Assembly (NCBI GenBank): GCA_025963715.1
Contig: JAOQAG010000041.1
Coordinates: 1 to 64,000 of the forward strand
Direction: 5' to 3'
DNA from: Bacteroidota bacterium
GTDB lineage: Bacteria > Bacteroidota > Bacteroidia > 2-12-FULL-35-15
DNA: 64,000 bases
Below, one piece after another: positions 8,645 through 16,347 of this stretch. Position numbers and translations under genes: made by a program. A model generated the notes under the pieces. The model made no database searches, had not been told where the DNA came from, and saw only the letters and a program-made list of their open reading frames with translations. Numbering within the stretch: position 1 is the stretch's first letter; each line of letters begins with the position of its first letter.

Positions 8645-8666
8645 CTCGCATGAACTAAAATGAAAC

Positions 8667-8825
8667 CTACGAATTTGCCGGGCACTTTTTACAGCGCTTA
8701 TCGGTTTTAGAGCTTTTGCAGCATTTTTTCTTTTTCTTCATTTCCATCACTTCCGGATAAAAGCTCCAGAGGCTCCAGGCGGTAGCTTCGGTGATAGCTT
8801 GTGATGTACAGTTCTCTTTTTGCAT
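8667..8825 (-). CDS. small Lys/Cys-rich protein, 52 aa
   Basis: The reading frame runs further upstream, but the ATG at 8825 (MQKENCTSQAITEAT) is the likely start. The C-terminal half is very basic and cysteine-rich (MKKKKKCCKSSKTDKRCKKCPANS), with four cysteines arranged CC-x8-C-x2-C that could bind a metal. The N-terminal half contains a short amphipathic helix (TAWSLWSFYPEV). I have seen this layout, a short helix then KKKxCC...KxCKxCP, in small uncharacterised Bacteroidota proteins. No function is known to me. Confidence 0.6.
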   Translation of the reverse strand: MQKENCTSQAITEATAWSLWSFYPEVMEMKKKKKCCKSSKTDKRCKKCPANS

Positions 8826-9021
8826 TGCATTACAAAATTGCGGCAAAAGTGGGGGAGCCGCAATACCTAAAACAAGGTATAATTTACCAAAAATCACCCC
8901 GGGTACTGAGGTATTAAAAATAAAAACCCGGATTGAAATTTTTTGACAAACCTTCGTGTTCTCAGTGTCTTAGTGGTAAAACACAAATTATCAACATGTG
9001 TAAAAACGTGATCGAATTGAC

Positions 9022-9029
9022 TAATTTTG
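9022..9029 (+). promoter_or_regulatory. putative -7 promoter element of recJ
   Basis: TAATTTTG matches the Bacteroidota -7 consensus TAnnTTTG and ends 19 bp before the recJ ATG. A weak -33 match, TGTG, lies at 8997-9000 with a 21-nt spacer. Confidence 0.45.
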
Positions 9030-9048
9030 TACACTATAAAAAGCAGGT

Positions 9049-10770
9049 ATGGAAAAACGTTGGGTGATAAAACCGAAAGCAGATGAAGTGGTGGTGAGTT
9101 CTTTGGCCTCTGAGCTGAAGATTGATAAGGTGTTGGCAAATTTGCTGGTTCAGCGCGGCGTAACTTCTTACGATGAAGCAAAAAAATTTTTCCGGCCAGG
9201 CTTTGACGAGTTACACGATCCTTTCCTGATGAAGGACATGGACAAAGCGATCATCCGCCTGGAGCGGGCGATCAAAAACAATGAAAAAATATTGGTATAC
9301 GGCGATTACGATGTAGATGGAACTACAGCTGTTTCGCTGGTGTATTCTTTTTTGCTCAACCTTCCGGAGATCGCGGATAAAGGACAAATTGAATTTTACA
9401 TTCCCGATCGTTATTCCGAAGGTTACGGCATTTCTTTCCAGGGAATTGATTATGCGCAGGCCAATAACTTTACACTGATCATTGCACTGGATTGCGGAAT
9501 TAAAGCCATTGATAAAGTAGCGTATGCCAATGAGCGTGCTGTTGATTTTATCATCTGCGATCATCACCGTCCCGGCGATACATTGCCGGATGCAGTTGCT
9601 GTGCTTGATCCGAAGCGCGATGATTGTTTTTATCCTTTTGATGAATTGTGTGGTTGTGGTGTAGGATTTAAACTGGTGCAGGCATATTCGCAAAAAAATA
9701 ACATTGCTTTTTCGGAGCTGGAACAATACCTGGATCTGACTGCTATTTCTATCGCTTCCGACTTAGTGCCGATCGTTGGAGAAAACCGGATCCTGTGTTA
9801 TTTTGGCTTGCAGCAAATAAATAAAACGCCACGCAAAGGAATCAAAGCCATTCTTGAATTAGCGAATATCAAAAAAGAAGTGACGATGAACGAGCTGGTG
9901 TTTACCATCGGGCCGCGCATTAATGCGGCGGGAAGATTGGAAACCGGGCGCAATGCGGTGGACCTGCTGATTTCCGATAACCTGGCGGATGCTGCCATGA
10001 ACGGAAAAAATATCAACATCACCAATACGGAACGCAGAAGCATTGATGTAACCATCACACAACATGCGCTGAGCATGGTGGAAGAAAATGTGGAATTGAT
10101 CAAACGTAAAACCACCGTTCTTTTTTATCCGGAATGGCATAAAGGCGTGGTGGGAATTGTGGCATCGCGGATGATCGAAAAATATTACCGCCCTACGATT
10201 ATCTTAACAGAGTCGAATGGTAAAGCAACCGGCTCTGCGCGCAGTGTAAAAGATTTTGATGTGTACGATGCAATTGAAGCCTGCAGCGATCTGCTGGAGC
10301 AATTCGGCGGACATAAATACGCAGCGGGATTAACGTTGAAATTAGAAAACCTGGAAGCGTTCCAGCAAAAATTTGAAGAAGTGGTAAGCGCTACCATTCA
10401 GGACCACATGCTGATCCCGGAGATCGAGATCGATGAGGAAATTGAATTGAGCGACATTACCCCGAAATTTTTTCGCGTGCTCAACCAGTTCTCACCGTTT
10501 GGGCCGGGAAACATGTCGCCGGTATTTATGTCGAAAAGCCTCGTGGACAAAGGCGCTGTTCGCATTGTTGGAAACAACCATTTAAAAATGGACATTCACA
10601 GCAATGATAAAGAAACGGAAGTTTTTCCGGCTATTGCATTCGGACAGGCCAAACATTTTGATGATGTGTTGCGCCAAAAAACATTCTGCGCCTGTTATGC
10701 CATTGAAGAAAATGTGTTTAACGGAACCGTTTCTTTGCAGCTGAATGTGAAGGATATGAGGATCGAATAA
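9049..10770 (+). CDS. recJ: single-stranded-DNA-specific 5'-3' exonuclease RecJ
   Basis: A DHH-superfamily exonuclease of 573 aa, usual RecJ length, acting in recombination and mismatch repair. The motifs present are YGDYDVDGTT (84-93), ALDCG (146-150), CDHHRPG (170-176), the DHHA1 GGHKYAAGL (420-428), and a C-terminal OB-fold region. The metal-binding Asp/His set (D86, D88, D148, D171, H172, H173) is intact. The N-terminal VIKPKADEVVVSSLASEL is typical of Bacteroidota RecJ. It is a single gene with a likely promoter at 9022. Confidence 0.97.
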   Translation: MEKRWVIKPKADEVVVSSLASELKIDKVLANLLVQRGVTSYDEAKKFFRPGFDELHDPFLMKDMDKAIIRLERAIKNNEKILVYGDYDVDGTTAVSLVYSFLLNLPEIADKGQIEFYIPDRYSEGYGISFQGIDYAQANNFTLIIALDCGIKAIDKVAYANERAVDFIICDHHRPGDTLPDAVAVLDPKRDDCFYPFDELCGCGVGFKLVQAYSQKNNIAFSELEQYLDLTAISIASDLVPIVGENRILCYFGLQQINKTPRKGIKAILELANIKKEVTMNELVFTIGPRINAAGRLETGRNAVDLLISDNLADAAMNGKNINITNTERRSIDVTITQHALSMVEENVELIKRKTTVLFYPEWHKGVVGIVASRMIEKYYRPTIILTESNGKATGSARSVKDFDVYDAIEACSDLLEQFGGHKYAAGLTLKLENLEAFQQKFEEVVSATIQDHMLIPEIEIDEEIELSDITPKFFRVLNQFSPFGPGNMSPVFMSKSLVDKGAVRIVGNNHLKMDIHSNDKETEVFPAIAFGQAKHFDDVLRQKTFCACYAIEENVFNGTVSLQLNVKDMRIE

Positions 10771-10771
10771 T

Positions 10772-10958
10772 TTTTTGAGTATCCAGAATTTTCCACCATA
10801 AAAAAGAATTCAATTCTTTTAAGAACGTCATTGCTTCGGGCGAAAAGCCTTGTGCCACTGCTAAAGCTATGGCGACACGCGGTCGCAATGACGCAGTAAT
10901 TAAAAAAATTTCAATAAAAATAAAATAGGCTTGGCATAAACTTTCCGATAGCCATTTA
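10772..10958 (-). repeat. composite repeat element, copy in minus orientation
   Basis: Read on the minus strand this region has the same order of blocks as 26565-26775: a CTTTC-GGATAG/CTTTCCGATAG block with GCTTGG.ATAAACTTTC, then CGTCATTGCG, a palindromic core, CAATGACGTTCTTAAAA, a TTCTTTT-ATGGTG block, and GGATACTCAA. The core here has decayed and differs from the 36-bp inverted repeat in the other copy. No transposase or coding sequence is present. Confidence 0.65.
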
Positions 10959-11070
10959 ATTTTTTTTATTTCAATAAAAAGCAGGATATTTGAGGCTGAG
11001 CATTTGCAAACATTTCCGCTGTTACTCCGGCTTTTTTTCAAAGACCTCTCTTACATTTAACCAATATTTT

Positions 11071-14000
11071 ATGAAACTACTCCTGCGTTCCGTTTTGCCG
11101 TTTATTTTTTTTAGTATTCTTTATCCTGCTGCTGTTTCTGCACAAACAAAGCAATATCCTTCCCTGTTATGGGAAATTACAGGAAACGGATTAACAAAAC
11201 CATCGTACCTGTACGGCACCATGCATGTGAGTAAAAAAGTGGCATTCCACCTGAGCGATGCATTTTTTGACGATCTGAAAAGTGTTGATATCGTAGCGCT
11301 GGAAAGCAATCCGGAAACATGGTTGTCGGAATTAATGTCTGAAAGCACCTCCATGCTTACCAATAGCTATTTTCGCAATTATTTCGGAAAAAATGCATCG
11401 GGCTTTTACGACAAGGCATTTGATTTTACTATTCCTTCCAATAAATATTTGAAAAATCAAATTGCGGTAGAACCCGAAAATGTAAACGGCTTGTTGTATC
11501 GCTTTAATGGAAGCAGTTCCGAAAATTTTGAAGAATACACTTATCTTGATCTGTTTATTTTTCAGTCGGCACGCAAATCCGGAAAAGATGTACTGGCTCT
11601 CGAAAACTTCCGCGCCAGTATGGAAATGCTGGTGAAAGCTTCTATGCCGGACGAGGATAAAAGCACGCAGATAAAACACAAAGCGCCATCGTACCACATT
11701 GGCGAACAAATTGAGGATGCATACCGCAATGCCGATCTGGATGCATTGGATTCACTGAATAAATATTCCTACACATCAAAGAATTTTGAGAAATACATGA
11801 TTGTCGACCGCAATGTGATCATGGCCAATCACATGGATAGCATCATGAAAAAACAAAGCTTGTTCACAGCCATTGGTGCGGCGCATTTGCCCGGAAATGA
11901 TGGTGTGATCAGTCTGTTGCGCAAAATGGGATATACCGTAAAACCGGTGATCAGCAATGTTTCTAAAAAAAGCATCAAAACAATGGACCAGCTGGAAGAA
12001 GCACACACGCCGCTGGTATTTACCACACAATATGCAAGCGATTCGTCTTTCCAGGTGGATGCACCGGGGCATTTGTTTGCCATGGTTGGTTTTGACCCGA
12101 TCGATACGTATTTGTACACCGATATGGTAAACGGATCGTATTACCTGGTGAAACGCATTCATACCTACGGCGTGCTGAAAGGCCAGGATGCTGCGTATCA
12201 GCAGCGTCGCGTAGATAGTATTTTATACGAAAGCATTCCCGGAAAGATCATGCACAAGGAAGCGATAAAAGCAAACAATGGCGATCCCGGTTTTGATATT
12301 GTAAACAAAACAAGAAGAGGCGATTTGCAGCGTTACCGCATTTATGTTTCGCCGGAGTACATTACTATTTTCAGAGTGGCCGGAGATGATGATTACATTG
12401 AAAAATCGGATGTAGATAAATTTTTTAAATCCATTACGTTTAAAACAGTTACAGGAAAAGGCAGCTGGGCAACGTATACACCTGCATACGGCGGATACCA
12501 GGTAAAACTTCCATCCGGTTACACTGCTGTAAAGCCAGGCGCATCGCAATATCAGAAAGAGCGCATTACGGCCAGTGAAGGAGCTGATTTTTACATGGTG
12601 GGCCGCTCTGTTTTGAATGATAATTATTACATCGAAGAAGATACATTTGAACTGTCACAACTGGCGAAAAATTTTTATGAATCGCTGGATTTTCAATTGC
12701 AAAGCAAACAATTTATTACCTACGCTTCTTTTCCGGGCATCGATGTAAATGCAAAGAAAAAGAACAGTGACAATTACATACACCTGCGCATTGTTTTGAA
12801 AGATCAGCAATATTTTTTGCTCAGCTGCATCAACACAAAAAAAGAAATGCCGGATAATTTTTTTAGTTCCCTGAAATTTATGGATTTCAAGCATGAAAAA
12901 ATGGAAACGTATACCGATACCTCGCTTTATTTTAGTGTAAAAACGGATTATACCGAAGCAAAAAAATCGTTCATGCAAAGCCTTGCCGATCCGGAAAGCT
13001 ATTATTATGCAAAGCTGATGAAAAAGCCTGCGGCGTATAATAACTGGACGAGGGACAAAACAGTTGAATCGCCAACGACATCGGAAGCAGTGGATGTGGA
13101 AGTAATGAAATGCAGTGATTACCGCATGGATAAATCGCCGGATGAATTCTGGAAAACCCGCACCGATTATTATAAATACAATACATCGTTACGGATTAAA
13201 GAGCAAAAGCGCTACGACAAGAACGGAATGCAGGTAATGGACCTTATGTTGTGCGATACCAACTCGATCCGCGAGATCAAAACCCGCATGATCCTGAACA
13301 ATGGGCTTTTATATACATTGAATACAACCATTGATTCTGTTACCGGACCGGGCGAATGGGTAAAAACATTTTATGAAACATTTAAACCGGCAGATACCGT
13401 GATCGGCAGATCGATCTTCGAAAATAAGGTGGCCGAATTTTTAACTGCTGCAGCATCTAAGGATAGCACAACACGTGATAAGGTAAATTCGCTTTACAAC
13501 AGCATTGATTTTGAAAACAAAAATGCACCGGTCTTAATAAAATTTATCGGTGGCCCGGATTTTAATACTGCTGCATTGCCGCTGAAAACATACCTGATCC
13601 TGCAATTAGGCGAATTGAAAGACCCGGGTGTTGTCGGATTTTTGAAAAACCAATATCCGAAATATGCCGATTCGGCTTCCATTCAGCTTGCTATTCTGGA
13701 AGCGCTTTCGAGCCAGAAAACAGTGGAAGGAAATAGTGTTTTTTTACAATCATTGTTAATGGATAGCCCGTTATCGAATTCGGATGATGATGTGACCGAT
13801 ATTTTTACGGCATTTTATGATACGCTGAAACTGGCGCCTGCATTGTTTCCGCAGTTATTGCAGATCACAAAATACGATGAATACAAATCAGGGATCTACG
13901 ACCTGATGAGTACGCTGCTGGATTCGGCGCTGATAAAAACAACATCGTATGAAGCAACTAAAAAAGATCTGTTGAGGGAAGCAAACGATGAGTTAAAACG

Positions 14001-14787
14001 ACAGATCGCAAGCGAAGAAAATTCGGGCTCAAACAATTATCAAAACGATTACGGCAATTACGGTGGTGATCGTAGTGGTGGCGGAGATGCAGCTACCGAG
14101 CAGGCGATAGCCGATGCCATGGCTGTAGCAAAAGCTGCCCAGGATTATAAAAGCAGCGGACAATCCAGTCCGGACGATGTGTTGGTAAATTATTGCAATT
14201 TACTTGCTCCTTTTTATACAGATCCTGCTGTAAAAAACTTTTTTGGCAAAGCGCTGAAAACAAAAAGTGATGATTTTAAAATTTCACTAGTAAGCATTCT
14301 GCTAAAAAATAACCAGGTTATTCCGGATACCATGATCGATCATCTTGCAAAAGACCTGAACACAAGAGTGGATCTTTACACGGCATTGAAAAAAATAAAC
14401 AAGCTGGATAAAATGAAACCGGAATACCGCAGCCAGGAAAGTCTTGCAAGAGCATTGCTTTTTTCGGGCAATGATATTCCGGCTGACAGCATCAAATTAG
14501 TTACATCAAAATTTGTTCAGAGCAAAGAACATTCCGGTACTGTTTATTTTTACACCTCTACCAGCAAAGACGGCGGCAGAAAATTCCTTCGCCTTATTGG
14601 TTTTCAGCCAACCGATAGCACAAAGGTGGAAATGAATGTGGTCAAAGATTTAAAAATTGTGTATGAAAAAGATAATATAGATGAAATGATTAACAAGGCA
14701 TGTTACGAGTTGAGTTTAACGGGAAGAAAACGTGCATCAACCTACAGTTATGGAGGTGAAGATGATTTTTCGTATGGGGATTATTAA
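11071..14787 (+). CDS. TraB/GumN (Tiki-like) domain protein with long C-terminal extension, 1,238 aa
   Basis: The start at 11071 gives a signal peptide ending near VSAQ (residue 25). Residues 30-300 are a TraB/GumN domain: SLLWEI.GNG..KPSYLYGTMH (GTxH, H52), VALESN, and the second GxxH-type motif AIGAAHLPG. In this superfamily these motifs form a putative metalloprotease site, as described for animal Tiki proteins. TraB/GumN proteins are usually 300-400 aa. Here about 900 further residues follow, with no domain I recognise apart from a Gly/Ser-rich linker near residue 1000 (GNYGGDRSGGGDAA) and helical HEAT-like stretches. The protein is probably periplasmic or surface exposed. No T9SS sorting domain is seen. 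Confidence 0.85.
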   Translation: MKLLLRSVLPFIFFSILYPAAVSAQTKQYPSLLWEITGNGLTKPSYLYGTMHVSKKVAFHLSDAFFDDLKSVDIVALESNPETWLSELMSESTSMLTNSYFRNYFGKNASGFYDKAFDFTIPSNKYLKNQIAVEPENVNGLLYRFNGSSSENFEEYTYLDLFIFQSARKSGKDVLALENFRASMEMLVKASMPDEDKSTQIKHKAPSYHIGEQIEDAYRNADLDALDSLNKYSYTSKNFEKYMIVDRNVIMANHMDSIMKKQSLFTAIGAAHLPGNDGVISLLRKMGYTVKPVISNVSKKSIKTMDQLEEAHTPLVFTTQYASDSSFQVDAPGHLFAMVGFDPIDTYLYTDMVNGSYYLVKRIHTYGVLKGQDAAYQQRRVDSILYESIPGKIMHKEAIKANNGDPGFDIVNKTRRGDLQRYRIYVSPEYITIFRVAGDDDYIEKSDVDKFFKSITFKTVTGKGSWATYTPAYGGYQVKLPSGYTAVKPGASQYQKERITASEGADFYMVGRSVLNDNYYIEEDTFELSQLAKNFYESLDFQLQSKQFITYASFPGIDVNAKKKNSDNYIHLRIVLKDQQYFLLSCINTKKEMPDNFFSSLKFMDFKHEKMETYTDTSLYFSVKTDYTEAKKSFMQSLADPESYYYAKLMKKPAAYNNWTRDKTVESPTTSEAVDVEVMKCSDYRMDKSPDEFWKTRTDYYKYNTSLRIKEQKRYDKNGMQVMDLMLCDTNSIREIKTRMILNNGLLYTLNTTIDSVTGPGEWVKTFYETFKPADTVIGRSIFENKVAEFLTAAASKDSTTRDKVNSLYNSIDFENKNAPVLIKFIGGPDFNTAALPLKTYLILQLGELKDPGVVGFLKNQYPKYADSASIQLAILEALSSQKTVEGNSVFLQSLLMDSPLSNSDDDVTDIFTAFYDTLKLAPALFPQLLQITKYDEYKSGIYDLMSTLLDSALIKTTSYEATKKDLLREANDELKRQIASEENSGSNNYQNDYGNYGGDRSGGGDAATEQAIADAMAVAKAAQDYKSSGQSSPDDVLVNYCNLLAPFYTDPAVKNFFGKALKTKSDDFKISLVSILLKNNQVIPDTMIDHLAKDLNTRVDLYTALKKINKLDKMKPEYRSQESLARALLFSGNDIPADSIKLVTSKFVQSKEHSGTVYFYTSTSKDGGRKFLRLIGFQPTDSTKVEMNVVKDLKIVYEKDNIDEMINKACYELSLTGRKRASTYSYGGEDDFSYGDY

Positions 14788-14793
14788 AGGAAG

Positions 14794-14928
14794 ATGAATG
14801 TATAAATCATAATACTACAATCTAAATTGTTTAGTAAATGATAATTTCGAAGCGCGTCCCCCTTGTGCGTTTGTAATAGTGCGCAAGAGAAGTGGAACGA
14901 AGGATGAAAAGGGGCGGGGAAACAATGA
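14794..14928 (+). repeat. truncated second copy of the DUF559 element left end
   Basis: This segment repeats 14960-15097 with an offset of 166-167 bp and few differences. It contains the 26-bp terminal repeat (14841-14866) and extends through the position equivalent to the start codon of the DUF559 gene (ATGAAC at 14925). The match stops right after that start codon, so it is a left end whose gene body is missing. Confidence 0.85.
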
Positions 14929-14959
14929 ACAGCGATGATGCAAGGAGATTGTTAAGAAA

Positions 14960-15543
14960 ATGAATTTATAAATTATAATACTACAATCTAAATTGTTTAG
15001 TAAATGATAATTTCGAAGCGCGTCCCCCTTGTGCGTTTGCAATAGTGCGCAAGGGAAGGGGAGCGAGGGGATGAAAAGGGGCGGGGAAATCATGAACAAC
15101 AACTACAATCACTACAATAAAAACCTAAGACCATTTGCTGTACAACACCGGAACGGTTCTACACAATCAGAAATTCGTGCGTGGTGCGAGTTGTTCAGAA
15201 ACAAAAAAATGCTAGGCTATCCATTTCTTCGCCAACGGCCGGTTGGTAACTACATTGCCGATTTTATGTGTAAGGAATTAAAACTGATCATCGAAATAGA
15301 TGGTCCGTATCATCAGTTCAGATATAAAGAAGATCTGCAACGCGAACTGAATTTAAATAAATTAGGCTTTACTGTTTTACGGTTTACAAATGAGGAAATA
15401 AGGACGCAGATCAATAATGTAGAGCGTGCAATTGTTTTGTGGATAGAGGAAAACAAAAAGCATTCGTTATCCCGCGCACCATCCCCCAGCCCCCTTCGCT
15501 AGCGCGCTACCTTCCATACAAGGGGGACGCGCTTCGAAATTAT
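14960..15543 (+). mobile_element. candidate DUF559 nuclease element with terminal inverted repeats
   Basis: A 26-bp sequence at 15007-15032 is repeated perfectly in inverted orientation at 15518-15543, and the DUF559 nuclease gene (15092-15502) lies between them. The last codons of the nuclease lie in the CCCC-rich right-end sequence. A truncated left end lies just upstream (14794-14928). No transposase is present. Mobility is inferred from the repeat structure and the duplicated end; I cannot see a clear target-site duplication. Confidence 0.5.
15092..15502 (+). CDS. DUF559 domain endonuclease-like protein
   Basis: A 136-aa protein with the DUF559 (Vsr/PD-(D/E)XK-like) fold. It has SEIRAW (E27), FLRQRPVGNYIADF (45-58, D57), LIIEIDG (64-71, E68 and D70), the following H74, and a basic helix before LGFTVLRFTNEEI. 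The start is set at MNNNYNHYN (15092); the upstream frame is read through the repeat. The tail SRAPSPSPLR is encoded by repeat DNA. Family members are small nucleases of uncertain role, found scattered and often multi-copy in genomes. The flanking inverted repeats suggest it travels with them. Confidence 0.88.
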   Translation: MNNNYNHYNKNLRPFAVQHRNGSTQSEIRAWCELFRNKKMLGYPFLRQRPVGNYIADFMCKELKLIIEIDGPYHQFRYKEDLQRELNLNKLGFTVLRFTNEEIRTQINNVERAIVLWIEENKKHSLSRAPSPSPLR

Positions 15544-15584
15544 TATAGCGTAAAAAATAAACTTTATCGCGGTGTGATTTATTA

Positions 15585-16166
15585 CTAATTAGCATCCCGA
15601 GGCGGCATTCTTCTTATCGCATCCCTCGCAACTTCATTATTTGTTTGCGCTATTTTTACAGAATCCGTTTTTGTCTGTTTTCTTTCGGTGTTTATTTTTT
15701 TTCCGAATTCGAATAACGCTTTGATTTGTGCCGACGGTTTGGTAAAATGAACAATGTGTTTGTTTTTATTTGTGTAGTAGACCAATGCATAGTCGGGGCC
15801 ATCATATATGCTGTATTTATCACGTGTTCTTTCTAATCCATCTAAGGAAGGTATACTATCCATGATCTTATTTAATGCAATAATATCATTTGCATCCAGA
15901 TCTTTGGAATGACGGATTTCCTCAGTAGGGCTTGATGAAGTTGCTTCCGATCCATCCGTGGCTGAATAATAAAAAACAGAACTGTCGATCATAAAGCTTT
16001 CAAATATTTTAAAGGTAATTTTTTCTTTTGCAGGATCTGCATCATCTGGTTTTGATCTCAACAAATATTCGGAAACACTAAAATTGTATTTCAGCTTCGG
16101 TGGTTCTTGTTTGCAGGCAGAAATGAAAAAAGAAAAGCCAATAAAAAGGATGAGTATATTTTTCAT
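15585..16166 (-). CDS. lipoprotein of unknown function, 193 aa
   Basis: The start at 16166 gives a lipoprotein signal, MKNILILFIGFSFFISACKQ, with the lipobox Cys at residue 18. The longer frame to 16316 would translate the CCCGGG palindromic repeat (NCHPGPDPGS) and is rejected. The mature part has no recognised domain. It contains VYYTNKNKHIVHFTKP and a Lys/Thr-rich tail (INTERKQTKTDSVK). It is probably anchored in the outer or inner membrane facing the periplasm. Confidence 0.75.
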   Translation of the reverse strand: MKNILILFIGFSFFISACKQEPPKLKYNFSVSEYLLRSKPDDADPAKEKITFKIFESFMIDSSVFYYSATDGSEATSSSPTEEIRHSKDLDANDIIALNKIMDSIPSLDGLERTRDKYSIYDGPDYALVYYTNKNKHIVHFTKPSAQIKALFEFGKKINTERKQTKTDSVKIAQTNNEVARDAIRRMPPRDAN

Positions 16167-16212
16167 GTTTTGAATTTTTATTGCTAAGAAAAATGTTGAA
16201 AATGCTTTCTGA

Positions 16213-16244
16213 TTAACAGATCCCGGGTCAGGCCCGGGATGACA
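16213..16244. repeat. 32-bp palindromic intergenic repeat, copy 2
   Basis: It matches 44-75 with a single difference (A to G in the spacer between the two CCCGGG halves). It lies in the 181-bp gap between dnaG and the lipoprotein gene, just upstream of the latter's start. Confidence 0.75.
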
Positions 16245-16347
16245 GTTTGCAATAATGAACCAGCTTTTTAGAAAACACAGATTTGTAAATTCGTATTCAT
16301 TCGCTGTACCCAGCAAAACTTTAAACTTTTGAACTTTAAACTTTGAA

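Noticed and set aside
14815-15102. 95-aa minus-strand frame across the DUF559 left ends
   Set aside because: It repeats the same peptide twice because of the direct repeat, with no independent support.
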